A stretch of DNA of 64,000 bases from Monodelphis domestica (GCF_027887165.1 NC_077232.1:58368706-58432705), one strand, 5' to 3'. Positions 44,590 to 58,419 are shown, counted from the stretch's first letter. Notes: generated by a model from the letters alone, not told the origin. Translations and numbers: made by a program.

Positions 44590-45600
44590 ACTCATTTAAA
44601 AATTTAAAAATTAAATTAATTTTAATTAGCAAATATTATTTTCTTTCTCTGCTTCTCTTCTCCATCCTTTGAGTTTGAGAAAATAATAAAAAAACCCAAA
44701 ACCTTGTAACATATATTATATGGTCCCATGCCAGCTGTGTTTAAAAAACATGTGTGGGGGCAGCTGCGTAGCTCAGTGGATTGAGAGCCAAGCCTAGAGA
44801 TGGGAAGTTCTAGGTTCAAATCTGGCCTCAGACACTTCCCAGCTGTGTGACCCTGGGCAAGTCACTTGACCCCCATTGCCTAGCCCTTACCTTCTGCCTT
44901 GGAGCCAATACACAGTATTGACTTCAAGACGGAAGATAAGGGTTTAAAAACAAAAACAAAAACGTGTGTTTTTCTATATGTGTCATTCTATACCCTGAAT
45001 TCAGCACCTTTTTGTCAGAAAGTAGATGGTGTACATCATAAATCTTAAGGCATCCCAAGGTACTTTGGTCTTTAAAAGTTGTTTTCAGCAGTATTTTTGT
45101 TAACATATATTGTTCTCCTGGTTCTATGTTCCTCAGTCTACTCTGGATTACTTTTAGATAGATCTTCTCTGGTATCTCTGAAGTATATTTTTTTATCCAT
45201 TTCTTAGATCCCAATAATCTATTATTCATATAGCCGTAACTTGTTCAGTTTTTTCTCAATTTATGGACAACCCTGTTAATTTCTAGTTGTTTGTCACTAA
45301 GAAAAAGAGCTGCAACAAATGTATATCTGGGGATTTTTACTCTTTCATCTCTTTGGAGGTATAAGTCTGGTATTGATATAACTGAGTCAAAGTTCATAAA
45401 CAGTTTAATGAATTTGGGGGCATGGTTCCAAATTGCTTTGCATAGTATCTGGACCAAATTACACCACCAGCATCAATACAATCAATCCTTGATTACTTAT
45501 GTTAAGACCATAATTTTTAATAGACTTAGCTATCTAAGAGCAAGTACCAATGACAGTTGTGAGAAATGACACATTTTCATTTTATTTTTATCTGTCAAAG
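44590..45600 (-). mobile_element. Old L1 3' segment with a SINE inside
   Basis: + text ATATTGTTCTCCTGGTTCTATG, TTTTTCTCAATTTATGGACAACCC and AATTGCTTTGCATAG matches the ORF2 end and 3' UTR of an old L1 on -. The SINE at 44756-44972 (+) has near-equal flanks AACATGTGTG and AACGTGTGTT. Confidence 0.7.
44756..44972 (+). mobile_element. Marsupial SINE
   Basis: GGGGCAGCTGCGTAGCTCAG to GACGGAAGATAAGGGTTT plus A-rich tail; well preserved. Confidence 0.95.
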
Positions 45601-45854
45601 GCCCATGTGTTCTATTAAGTAATTAATCCATTAATCTTTAATAATGACCTATAGTCTAATAAAAAGAAATATAGTAATTATGTCTACAGAAAGTATTGAA
45701 AGACCAGACATAATGTGATATATACACAAAGTCACAGAGCAAATTAATGGCAGAGTTGGGAGTAGAATATAGGACTTTGAATTTTCAAAAGCCTTGTGTT
45801 CCTTCCCCATTGTGTATATAACTGCAACAAAAATAATAAACATTGGCACAATCC

Positions 45855-46065
45855 TTTAAGTTACAAAGGAATTAAGTCTTTTAGCTTATTAGACCCTCAC
45901 TGCAACCCAGTGTGGTGTAGGTGCTATTATTATTCTAATTTTACAGATAAGGAAACTGAAACTTAGAAAAGTGAAATGATTTGCCCAGAGTGATAAACAG
46001 TTTATAATATCTTTGACAGAATTCGAATTCAGATTTACCAGTTGAGCCACTTAGCTCTGCTCTGG
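45855..46065 (-). repeat. MIR relic
   Basis: TAATTTTACAGATAAGGAAACTGAAACTTAGAAAAGTGAAATGATTTGCCC is the reverse complement of MIR. Confidence 0.7.
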
Positions 46066-46559
46066 CAGAGCAATTATGTTTTCTTTTGATCCAATAAAAA
46101 TAATTTCTATGTTTATAAAGTTAATTTATTATAATAACTATTGTAGGAAAACAGTTTTGCCTTTATATTTTGCCTGAAGCTATTGAGAAAGAACAATGAA
46201 TGTATGTTGAATTAAACACTGACTCCTTTGGGTTTGTATATTGGGCTCTGACTTCATGTGGTCACTAGGAAATTTATTATATTCACTATTGGGCTAGATA
46301 GGGCCTATTTGTGGGGTAAAGGATTTTGATGAAATCATTGGTCATGAAATGGACTATGAAATGTCTTCTGTGGCTGTCCTGTTCTTGGAGAGATAATTTG
46401 TAAATATATGTAAGTAGACGTAACCATCAATTTATATAAAGACTTTGTTAGAGAAATTTTACTGGGATAGAAATACAGTTGCTAAATTGTGGAAAACCAG
46501 AATTATAGGAGGTTGATTGGGCATGTTTGTTTTCCTTTCCTTCATCACTTCTTGCTTTA

Positions 46560-46760
46560 TAATATTGAGGCAGTATTTGTAATAGCAAGAGTACTTACCT
46601 TGGAGTCAGATTCAGCTTTTACTATCTTTGACAAGCCACTTAACCTCTCAGATCCTCAGTTTCTTCATCTGTAAAAGGTTGTTGTGAGCATTAAAAGAGA
46701 AAAATGTTTTTAAAGTGATTTGCCAAACTTTAGAGCACCATAATGATGTCAGTTGCTTTT
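46560..46760 (+). repeat. MIR relic
   Basis: GACAAGCCACTTAACCTCTCAGATCCTCAGTTTCTTCATCTGTAAAA, the MIR core. Confidence 0.75.
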
Positions 46761-46789
46761 TATAAGCCTCTTAACTCTTATTTTCCCTC

Positions 46790-47320
46790 TAGTTTCTTTC
46801 CACTCTAATCCATCAATCACAGAGCAATCAAGATAATTTTCCAAATGCATATATATTTTTCCTTGATATTCAGAAATTGTTACTGCCTGTCCACTGACAT
46901 TAGAATAAACTTCTCTAATGCAGTCATGCCTCTGCTTCCTGTATATTCATAGAAAACCTCTGGATGCTTGGAACATATTCTTTCATATTCTCTTCCATTT
47001 CTTGGACCATATTTCTTCATATTGAAAGTTGGATCTTCCCTGTAAGACTTGACTTCAAGTTCCATTTTTTTCCTTTTTATTCACAACCTAGAAGTGATCT
47101 CTACATTCTTGAATTTTCTTTGACCAAATCTCTCCTTTGTCTCTATCAAAGCCCAACATGTGGAATACTTGTTTCTATATCTTATATATTCTCCCAGCTC
47201 TTTGTTAGATTGATCTTGGAGTTGGGTAGCAGGTCATTTTTTAATTTTTGTAACTAGCACACATCACCATGCTTAGTAAAATAGATGCTTCATAAATACT
47301 TGAATTGAATTTCAATGATG
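46790..47320 (+). mobile_element. L2 LINE 3' segment
   Basis: Pyrimidine-rich L2 end region, finishing with the CATGCTTAGTAAAATAGATGCTTCATAAATACTTG tail. Confidence 0.55.
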
Positions 47321-47380
47321 TTAAGAGTATCATGAATTTCATATAGGATCAAGAAAGATAATATTGCTATGATGTCTTAA

Positions 47381-47382
<2 letters not shown>

Positions 47383-47416
<34 letters not shown>
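47383..47416. repeat. (TA)n microsatellite
   Basis: AT dinucleotide run; a TATA/CA run follows at 47463-47481. Confidence 0.95.
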
Positions 47417-47418
<2 letters not shown>

Positions 47419-47952
47419 CATTAATTAAGCATCCTCATTGGCTTGTTGGGCTAGAATGTGGCATATATATACACACACACATTTTAAAAGTATAAAATAA
47501 AAAAAAGCCATAGAACTGATAAATTTCAAGTCAGAATGTGACAAAATTGGTATTTTAGCCTAAAATTTTACTTCAAATCTATTTCTCTTTATTAGCTAAT
47601 GAAGTTTTGAATTTTCCTTGTAGGTAGTTTCAATACTTGTGGGAATGACATGACATGTGGGAATGACAATAAATTTATTTAATAGCATTTTAAAGCTTAC
47701 TTTAAGGAACATTTATTTGTCAGTTTAATTTTAGCTTATAAACATTTTCCTAAATATAGAAATCAAGGATTCTTTTGTAATGGCTTCATGAATATTAGAT
47801 TTTTTTCAAATGTATGTTAGGGTTTTGATTATAGAATTCAAAGAATTACCTTTATTTTTACTGAAGTATCTAATGAATAAAATCTGAAACTACACTAATT
47901 TAATGTATTTTAAAATCTCTTACACACAAGTAATAGTTAAAAGTTTCTTTCT

Positions 47953-48807
47953 TACAACTCTGAGGAACCACCTTACACCTAGTACACTGGCCAATAGGGC
48001 AGCAAAGGAAAGTGATAAATGTTGGAGGGAATGTGGCAAAATTGGGACACTGATACTCTTCTGGTGGAGTTGTGAATTGGTCCAACCATTCTGAAGGGCA
48101 ATTTTGAATTATGTGCAAATGTCTTTAAAAGAATGTATACCCTTTGATCCAGCCATACATACTACTGCTGGGTTTGTACCCCAAAGAAATAATAAGGAAA
48201 AAAAGACTTGTACAAAAATATTTATAGCTGTGCTCTTTGTGGTGGCAAAAAACCGGAAAATGAGGGGTTAACCATTGGTTGGGGAATGGCTCAATAAGTT
48301 GTGTTATTTGATGGTGATGGAATATTATTGTGCTGAAAGGAATAAAGAAATGGAGGAATTCCATGTGAACTGGAATGACCTCTAGGAATTGATGCAGAGC
48401 AAAAGGAGCAGAATCAGGAGAATGTTGTACACCCAGACTGATACATTATGGCACAGTTGAATGTAATGGACTTCTACTAGCAGCAATGCAGTGACCAGGA
48501 TAACATGGAGGAACTTATTAGAAAGAATACTGTCCACATCCAGAGAAAGAACTATGGGAACAGAAACACATTAGAAAAATATTTGATTGATCACGTAGAG
48601 TGATAGATGTGATTGGGGCTTTGATGTTAAAGGATCACACTACTTCAGATATGAATAACATGGAAATAGGTTTTGAACAATGATAGGTGTATAACCCAGT
48701 GAAACTGCTTGTCAGCTTCGGGAGGCGGGGAGGAAAGAGTGGGGGGTGGGGGATCATGAATCATGTAACCATGGAAAAATAGATTAAATTAAAAAAAAGG
48801 AAAAAAT
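47953..48807 (+). mobile_element. L1, 5'-truncated, ORF2 end and 3' UTR
   Basis: + oriented: GCAGCAAAGGAAAGTGATAAATG, GGGACACTGATACTCTTCTGG, TTTGATCCAGCCATACATAC, 3' UTR with GTATAACCCAGTGAAACTGC, poly-A. AAAGTTTCTTTCTT at 47940 and AAAGTTTCTTTTT at 48808 form the target-site duplication. Frames are broken, so older than the copy at 38793. Confidence 0.9.
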
Positions 48808-48869
48808 AAAGTTTCTTTTTTGTTTTCAAGAATGGTTAGGTCAATTCATAGGTTTTTCACCCAGATACT

Positions 48870-49015
48870 TATTATCTGTGTGATCACTGACAAGTCACTT
48901 ACCTTCTCAAATTCAATGTTCTCATTTGTAAAATGGGAAATATTAATAGCACCTATTTCCCAGGTGCCTTGAGGATAAAATGAGGTATTTGTTAAGCAGT
49001 TTGCAAAACCTTTGA
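48870..49015 (+). repeat. MIR relic
   Basis: GATCACTGACAAGTCACTTACCTTCTCAAATTCAATGTTCTCATTTGTAAAATGGG. Confidence 0.7.
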
Positions 49016-49676
49016 AATTTCTATTATAATACTAGCTACTGTTTTTTTTATCTGCTAGTTTTACAAATATGAGGTTAAAAATCCAGCTCTTGATTTGTAT
49101 CCTATTATTAGTAGTCTTCCATGTGGTTGTTAGTAGTTTGAAATTGTTATGAAAACTTCATATCATATTTATTGGTTAGAGAATGGCCTATTTTTGTATT
49201 TCTGTCAGCTATGTGTCTTGTATATCAGACACCCCATTTTGTGCTAACTGCGTTGATTTTGCTCATGCAAATGCTTAAATTTCCTGTAATTGAAATAAAT
49301 CTTTTACCTTTTGTATTTATCTATCCTTTGGTTAAAAACTCCATTTGATCATGACTATGAAAGGTACTTAATTTTCTGCTAATTTTTTTTATAGCATGAC
49401 CTTTTATGATAATGGTTTTATATCCATTTTGAGCTTACAGTGTATATGTTATAACTAATATAAATTCAATTTCTACTGAACTGTTTTATAGTTGTAACAG
49501 CAATTCTTATCAAAGGGTTTTTCTTAATTTATGTTATTGGATTTATCAGAGGCTAGATAATGAACTTTTCTAGTGCAAGTATAATTACAGTTATTTAATG
49601 ACTGACAAACTTAAGGACTCTCCTTTTTTTTCTGTTTAATTGATTGTAACCTATAAAGGGAACACCTTTCTCCTTT

Positions 49677-49738
49677 CATATATATATATATATTATATAT
49701 ATATATATTATATAATATATATAATATATATATATATT
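49677..49738. repeat. AT-rich microsatellite at a SINE tail
   Basis: Mixed TATATA/TATTATA run abutting the 3' tail of the - strand SINE at 49739, the same arrangement as at 38585. Confidence 0.9.
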
Positions 49739-49928
49739 AACCCTTACCTTTCATCTTAGAATCAGTACTGTGTATTGGTTCCAAGGCAGAAGAGTGCTAA
49801 GGGCTAGGCAATGGGGGTCAAGTGACTTGCCCAGGGTCACACAGTTAGGAAGTGTCTGAGGCCAGATTTGAACCGACCTCACATCTCTAGGCCTGGCTCT
49901 CAGTCCACTAAGCCATCTAGTTGCTTCC
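49739..49928 (-). mobile_element. Marsupial SINE
   Basis: AACCCTTACCTTTCATCTTAG to AGCCATCTAGTTGC, near full length with a small loss near 49873. Confidence 0.95.
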
Positions 49929-50439
49929 TCATATGGTTTTTATATTTATTGTTCAACATATGTGACCATTTGAAAGATATTTTCAGTAGAAACAAGATTT
50001 CTCATCCTCACATTAGAATATTTGATGAATTATCTCTGGGTGACAGGGACATATGTTTGAATTATAATTAAGATATCAAAGAATTAACTTTTGTTATCCT
50101 ATTTTTTCTTTCCTGTTCATCTATTTTTATTTCTCTGCTGACTTTATTTTTGCACCTATGACATTTAAATATTCCTCATTTTGAATTCGCTGTGTCTATG
50201 TACTTGAGGCTTTTTGGTACAGAAGGCACTATGTAAATTGAAAACAAAAATAGACTTGTAAGTATAGGTGGCTCTTGCTTGCATTGTGGAATAATTTTAA
50301 AGGACAATTTGAGGTAGAGAAAATTCCCATATAAAGAATGTATAATGTTCCCTTTGACTTCTGTTATACACGTAAAGATTTTTCCTATAGAAAAACAATC
50401 CCTCAGTATGCTAAGCTGAAGGTTTTTGGTAAAGAAGCA

Positions 50440-50560
50440 TATTTACTGTATTTGATCAGCTAGTCTCTGGACTTTATTTACTCATTTATAAAATGAAGGT
50501 GTTGAATTAAATGACCTCACAGTTCTCTTCTAGCTTTAAATCTGTGATCCCATGTTTGTA
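50440..50560 (+). repeat. MIR-type relic
   Basis: TTTATTTACTCATTTATAAAATGAAGGTGTTGAATTAAATGACCTCACAG...CTAGCTTTAAATCTGTGATCC. Confidence 0.6.
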
Positions 50561-50689
50561 TTAGATGTACTTTTTTGACAGACTTCTAAGGTTTATTTTT
50601 TGCTGTTGTATTAGTGCAATACTAATGAATGATATAGTGAGAAGTGGCCTACATTGGGAGTTGGTATTTGGCTCAAGTGCCGTGTTATA

Positions 50690-50850
50690 TATAGATTGCT
50701 AGATGCCAGATGGGAGGTCCTATGGCTTTAAATATGTCCTCAGACTTCTTAGCACTGTGACCCTGGACAAGTCACTTAACCCCTTATGCCTTAGAAACCA
50801 ATACTTTATATAATTCCAAGATAGCACTTAAGGATTAAAAAAAATAAAAG
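50690..50850 (+). mobile_element. Marsupial SINE, old
   Basis: TGGGAGGTCC, GTGACCCTGGACAAGTCACTTAACCCC and CTTAGAAACCAATAC; diverged, head lost. Confidence 0.7.
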
Positions 50851-50993
50851 ACAATAGAGTTCTTACTTAAAGAAATTTTTCTACTTAAACCTTCCTTCTA
50901 CTTGTCAACCTGTCATCATTTAAGTTTGTTATATTTAATCCCTTCTTTGGACTTCACTTTGCTCATATATAACTTGAAGTGGTTGGTCCAGAT

Positions 50994-51337
50994 CAGTGAT
51001 GGCAAACCGTATAGAGATGGAGTACTGTTCTGCACCCTTACCCAAACCAAGTGTGGTACCCCCTACAGATGATATGCCTTACCCCTTATCCCCCCCATTG
51101 AGTGCCCAGTACACCCATTTCCCTCACCCGCCTTTGCCCCACATGGGAGGGAGAAAAGCTCTCTCATTGGGGCAGGTCATGCGAAAAATTGTCAGGCATG
51201 GTAGAGAGGGGGAGGGGACCAGCTCCACTTGAGAGTGAGCCTGCTTTTCTAGTAATGAACTCTGTTGAGGGGTGGGGGGTGGGGTTGGCTGCATGCCCAC
51301 AGAGAGTGCTCTGTGTGCCATAGGTTTGCCATCACTG
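50994..51337. mobile_element. hAT-type MITE, copy 4, perfect terminal repeats
   Basis: CAGTGATGGCAAACC at the left end and GGTTTGCCATCACTG at the right are perfect 15-bp inverted repeats. 8-bp flanks GTCCAGAT and CTCTGCAT are only weakly alike. Open frames inside (78 and 73 codons) overlap on both strands and are by chance. Confidence 0.8.
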
Positions 51338-51495
51338 CTCTGCATCAGAGGTTCTTAACCTAATTTCTATACCCACTGCCCCCAAGATTTCTAGGGTCCA
51401 TGAATGTGGAATAAAGGATATTTTTTTTCACTAGGCTAAGTAAAGTTAGCATTCATTCAATCATGTAAAAACAACAGCATTCTGAGAAGGGTTCC

Positions 51496-51565
51496 ATTAA
51501 GCTTCTAAAAGGGGTTCCAGAATATAAAAAATTAAGCTTCTAAAAGGGGTTCCAGAATATAAAAA
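51496..51565. repeat. 35-bp tandem duplication
   Basis: ATTAAGCTTCTAAAAGGGG... occurs at 51496-51530 and again at 51531-51565, identical by eye. Confidence 0.9.
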
Positions 51566-53711
51566 ATATGGCTATGATTTTTCTCTTCACCAGCATGTCA
51601 TTGGGCATGTTACTTATCTTGGTCTCAATTTACTCAGATATAATGAAGAGACTTACAGATTCCTTTCAACTCTAAATTTATGATGAAGGAATTTATGAAT
51701 GAAAATCAAGTTAAGTATTATGTTGTCAATCACTGTGCTAAGATATGAAGATAATAAATAAAAAAGCAAAGACTCCTGCTCTTAAAGACCTTATAAAAAG
51801 AGAGTCAAGAGAAGTTGTGGATAGGGAGAGGGACATTTTGCCATAACTGGGATAGTTACGTAGGATTTTAGGGGAGCAGATTGGCATAAACCTGGCAACA
51901 GTGACAGAGCTGATTTGATCTCAGTTTCTGGGAGTATTTGCCACCTATTACAAATTTCTTTAGGATAGGAAGGAGGTTGATTTTGGGAAGAGGAGAATCG
52001 AGAGTCAGGATGAATCTTTTATCAGGTTTGTAAAAGTCAAACTACAATGTCACTTAGATGCTTTTGCCTAACAGATCATAGTCTACAGTCTGAATATTAT
52101 TTGGTCTTGAGATTTCACATTATATAAAATGAATTAGTGTGATTTACAGAATTATAAAATAAAGGCTATCAGTAAGAAATGCAGGACTTATATATTCCTC
52201 CTACCTTCATAAAAATATAGAAATATGGAGAATATGAGAAGTATTTAAATAAATATTTTTGGGTTAATTATGAAAGGAGTGAGTATACTTCTTCAGCTTA
52301 TTTGAAAACAGCCCTTCATTCTTATTATTACAATTTAGCCTTTGCTGACATTAAATACAGGAAATCTTTATTATCTGAAGATAATTGGTACTCAGTGTCC
52401 ATATAGGGTAAATACATTTGAAAAGAAGTACCAACATTTTATACCAAATAACGGAAGAAAAAAACTTCAAGATTCTATTGGAATTCTTTTTATCACTAAA
52501 AATTATGAAAAATAAATTTATCTTTGGCAAAATTTAGGTTATAATTGCCTCTGTGTTAGAACAAATGGAATCGATTTGATTTTTTTGTTGTTGTTGGTAG
52601 TTTTTCTAATATATAATAATGCATGATATAGTGAAATGACATCCTCCTCTTTTGACTCTGAAAGCACGATCATTTTAGGGAAAAATATTTGAGAGCTCCA
52701 TCAGTTTTCTTTAGTCATTCTCTTAGTCCTTTATTATCCAAATCATTCTTTTTTTGAAACTCCTACCAGTCAGCTACTGATGTACAATGAAGGCTTTGGT
52801 GTTTATGGGCAAGAATAGTAGCTAGTATAAAGCAAGAATGGCAGTTTGATTAGAAATTAATTTTACAAGTGGTTCATTAGTGAATTTTTCTTATGTTGAC
52901 TTTTACTTCCCTATACAACTTTGATGTGGATGAGGAATTGACCCCTAGCTTGACTTACTAAGAGCTGGATTCCTGTTCTACCTCTGACACATATCAAGTA
53001 ATCTCCCAGTGTAATGCCCCTCACCGTGTTCATAAGAGTATCAAGTGGCATCTGTCCTGCTAGAGGGAATTTTTCCATTGGAATTTCCCAATATGAATAA
53101 AATCATATATCCTGACCAAAACAAAATGTATCTTCATGAACGTTCCTATAATGAGGAACCCAAGAACTTCTTTTCTCCCTGTATTTTTAGATGTGTTTTT
53201 TTTTTTGTAGTCAAAACAGTTAAAAGTCGTAAATGTTGTTTTTAATATAAAATGGCCTCATACACATTGCAAGTATTTTTCTTTTACAAATCAGGATATC
53301 TATTTTCATGTTAGGTGACATATTTATATGAAATCTCATCTTCTGAAAAAAGTTTTTACTATGTTGATATTACTATTTGAAAGTCTAGAAATAATTAGGT
53401 TGAGTTCATTAAAAATTTGAGCATGCTTAACTAAATGTTACCACATTAAATATGAATAATAAAAGAAAAACTTAAGTAATGAAAGCTTAGTGAAAAATCT
53501 TTCTTAAATGACTTATGATGCATATTTGTCATTCTTAAGTATTAATGTGTATATTGGCTTTCATAATCTTGACTTTACGTCTTTAAAAAATATACCTAAA
53601 TTGCTGAAAAGATATTTTAAAGTTCTGCTTGTTTTACTCTTCATGGAATTAGACTTAAAGGTGCACACTACTCTCTTATGTAGGTTGTGGGTGCTACATG
53701 TGTGCTTTCAG
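51566..53711. other. End of intron 1, mostly unassigned
   Basis: AT-rich DNA with no clear transposon over about 2 kb before exon 2. The acceptor has a short pyrimidine tract (GTGTGCTTTCAG). The 151-codon frame at 53508-53963 is a shadow through the exon in the wrong frame. Confidence 0.5.
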
Positions 53712-53734
53712 AGCTGTAGTGTGAGGAAGCTTGA

Positions 53735-55170
<1,436 letters not shown>

Positions 55171-55179
55171 CTCTGCTAT

Positions 55180-55325
55180 TTAATACTTTATTTTTTATAA
55201 CCCTTTAGATAAATGCAGTTAAATGACTTGTTAAGAGTCACATAAGGAGGAAATGTCTGAGGCTAGATTTGAACCCAGGTCCTCCTGGTTCCAGGCCTGG
55301 CCCTCTTATCTGCTGTGCTACCTTG
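55180..55325 (-). mobile_element. SINE, partial
   Basis: AAATGACTTGTTAAGAGTCACATAAGGAGG, TTTGAACCCAGGTCCTCCTGG and TATCTGCTGTGCTACC: reverse complement of a tRNA-type SINE. Confidence 0.75.
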
Positions 55326-55639
55326 ACCTGTGTGCAGGTTTTTTCTATCCATATCCTGACAGATTGTTAGGAACTTTGTTGAACTTTAAAAGTACTCCAT
55401 AAATTAGATAATAAATATGCATGCATTTTCATGTCTGTTTACCATTCCTATATTTGAATTGTTTTATAGAGATAGAAAGATTAGTGCTATTTATATATAG
55501 ACAGTGCAACCTGTTTAGAAAGATGATCCCATATTGTTTATTTAATACAAATATATTTGTATTTGCACACAAAGCATATTGTAAGTTAATTTGAGAGATT
55601 TTACATCCTTTTAAATTAATTCATAAGTTTAGGCACAGG

Positions 55640-55790
55640 GGAGACACATCAATTGTCTCCCCCTTTCCTTCCCTCCCATTGTATTGACTCTGTGACCCTA
55701 ATTGAGGTTTTCTTGGCAAAGATACTAGAGTGGTTTTCTTCAGCTCATTTTATGGATAAGGAAACTGAGGCAAACATCCCAAAATCAGGG
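55640..55790 (-). mobile_element. Second SINE class, partial
   Basis: GACCCTAATTGAGGTTTTCTTGGCAAAGATACTAGAGTGG and GGAAACTGAGGCAAAC. Confidence 0.75.
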
Positions 55791-56030
55791 TTGATTAAAA
55801 ATTATATGTAGAAAGTTAAGGAAAAGATTAACTTCTTTAATTTCTTTTTCTAATAGAATGCTAAATATTAGTGTTAAAATGTCTTCATAAAAAAGTGTTG
55901 AATAAGGTAATTAAAATTTAAAATAGAGCTTTGGTATGACTTAGTAAAAATAAAGACTGTTTAGTCCGGCATACTAAATTGTGACAAATAGCATCATTAA
56001 TAAGAGATAGTTTAAAAAAGTTATTTGAAG

Positions 56031-56246
56031 GGGCAGCTAGGTGGCTCAGTGGATCCAGAGCCAGAGCCAGAGCCAGAGCCAGAGATGGGAAGTCCTGTGT
56101 TCAAATGTGGCTTCCGATACTTCCCAACTGTGTGACCCTGGGCAAGTGACTTAACCCCCATTGCCTAGCCCATACCACTTTTCTGCCTTAGAACCAATAT
56201 ACAGTATTGATTCTAAGATGGAAGGTAAGGGTTAAAAAAAAAAAAG
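56031..56246 (+). mobile_element. Marsupial SINE with hexamer expansion
   Basis: GGGCAGCTAGGTGGCTCAGT to GATGGAAGGTAAGGGTT plus poly-A. AAAAGTTATTTGA(A)G flanks it on both sides. The head contains five CCAGAG units at 56055-56084, where the consensus has one. Confidence 0.95.
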
Positions 56247-56628
56247 TTATTTTGAGGATCCCCCTTTCTGAATCTGTGATAACTACTTTGAAGGAAATGG
56301 GCCACTTTCCATGTCCAAGAGGTTCTTATCCTTAAAATTATTGTGATACTTTTATGTTCATTTGAGATTGTTTATCTTAAGGATGCTACTATGAGAGATT
56401 TTTTTTCTTGTATTCTTATAAAATAGGTATATTTGAAAACCAAATTATAAACATATAAAATAAATCAAAGCAATTTAAAAAGGAAAGGTTTTCTTAATGT
56501 GTAACTTTTAAAATAAGAAATTTATGCAGCAGAAAATGAATTATTTAAAATAAAACATCTGTTCATAAAACTAAGAATGTTATGATTAGTTTGTGACAAG
56601 TAGTTTTGCTTTTGGTTTTATTTTTCAG

Positions 56629-56717
56629 TAAATTTAAGCTGGGCTAAAGTTGAAAATGATGGAGAATTTATTAGTGCACCAGAGGAACTTAGTAATCAAT
56701 GTATAAAGGAATGTTAG
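56629..56717 (+). other. Possible cryptic or alternative exon
   Basis: A pyrimidine-rich acceptor (TTTTATTTTTCAG near 56617-56629) precedes a frame VNLSWAKVENDGEFISAPEE... of about 29 codons, ending CIKEC and TAG at about 56715. The composition is protein-like, but I do not recognise it. It does not match BTBD10. It could be a relic of a retrocopy or chance. Confidence 0.2.
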
Positions 56718-57509
56718 GTTTCAAGTTTTTGTGTCTGTTATAACTGCTTCCTTTTCTTATCCTGGAATCTGTAATTGACATTTCTTTCTTTCTTGAATAT
56801 ATTCCACTAAGTTTAGGATTATATTTTTGTATTTGTGTCATCTTCTGTTCATTTATTTTTTTCCACTGGGCAAACTTCCTAATTTCTCTCTTTTTTCTGT
56901 TATATAGAATTGTACTCTTAAACTCAATAATGACAGCAATGAAAATAAAATTATATTTGTTTGGCTTATAAAATATATTCACAAATAATTCAGCAAGTAT
57001 TTATTAGTATATATAAGGACTTAGTATATATAAGGAACATAAACTATGAATGTTTTTTAGTTGCTGGTCTCACATTAATATCATCATATACAATAACTAT
57101 GGTGAGCATCTCTGCCAAGAGACTTTTATGTTCTTTTGTTTTTAGGCAGGCTAGGGCCAGTGGTTTAGAAACTGGATTGCTTGCTTAAAAAAGGCATGGA
57201 GGAAAAATTGGAATTCAAATGGACAAATGTTTGACTAAAAACTGCTCTTGTGCAGCCTTCTATGAGTTTAGCACCAATAGTGGAGAGTTAACATATCACT
57301 GTTATTTTGGGCTCTTCTGAGGGATATACTACTGAAAAATTCTCTAGTTCAAGGTTCAATTGAATTCAGTTGTGTTAAATTTTTATTAAAATAGCAAATT
57401 TTAATAGAAAATGGATACTTCATTAGTTATGTTTTAACTACTCTCAGACTTTTACAAGTTGATGATATAAGACTACTCCTTGGCCAGTTTTGCCAGGTAT
57501 TTAGTCATT

Positions 57510-57765
57510 TTTCAGTCACATCTCTGAGTCTTCATGATCCTATTTGAGGTTTTCTTGGTTAAGATACCGAAGTTGTTTGTCATTTTGTTCTCCAGCTCAT
57601 TTTGCAGAAGAAGAAACTGAAACAAATAGGATTATGTGACTTTCCCTGGGTCACACAGCAAGTAAGTGAGATGAGATTTGAACTCAGGAAGAGAGGAGTC
57701 CTCCAGACTCTAGGCCCAGCACTCTATCCACTGGGTCACCCAGCTGCTATTTGCTACTTATTACC
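57510..57765 (-). mobile_element. Second SINE class, near full length
   Basis: Reverse complement from GAGTCTTCATGATCCTATTTGAGG to CCACTGGGTCACCCAGCTGC; includes TCACACAGCAAGTAAGTGAG and the tRNA-like head. Confidence 0.85.
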
Positions 57766-58419
57766 TGCCTGAGTTTGGCCCAGCTAGATCTTAGTTTTCT
57801 CAGGTATAAATTAATGAGTATTGGGTGTTCTTAAAGGTTCCTTCTAGCATTAGGTTTTATGACCTACAGATCAGAGGAAGATTTGTACCTAGGAAGTGGG
57901 AAGTGAACAGATATTAGCATTTCAAACAAATGTCACTGTTATAGGTTCTTGAGCAGTCAAGTAACACCTGTTCATGTAAATATAATATTGTTTTTTTTTA
58001 ACATGGTATTTTAAAAATAACATTTACCTCTGATATAACTAAATTATGGGCTAGAAAATGGGAAAACCTAGGGGGTAAGGAGACTTGTTTTCAGACATAA
58101 GCTGACTAGAATGCTTGTAGTAATAATGATTTAGGGAAATTTAAGGAACATGTCAGAAAGATGAATCCTTCCCTTTATCTTTGATAGCCACTGCTTTTTT
58201 GGGGGTGGGGGAAAAGGGGATCTTAGGCACTTAGGATAGTGTTGTCACTGAGGAAAATGTAATAGTTACATCATTTTAGAGTTGAAGACTACTTGAGAGG
58301 CCATGAAATCTAACTTAATTCAATAGGAATTCTCTTCAACATTGTAGCATCATCCAGTTGGAATCTTAGAGTCCATTCTGTCCAATTCACATCTAACCAT
58401 GATTCCCTTACAATATCTC

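Noticed and set aside
49677-49738. AT-rich run as a possible CRISPR or structured array
   Set aside because: It is a plain AT microsatellite at a SINE tail with no repeat-spacer structure.
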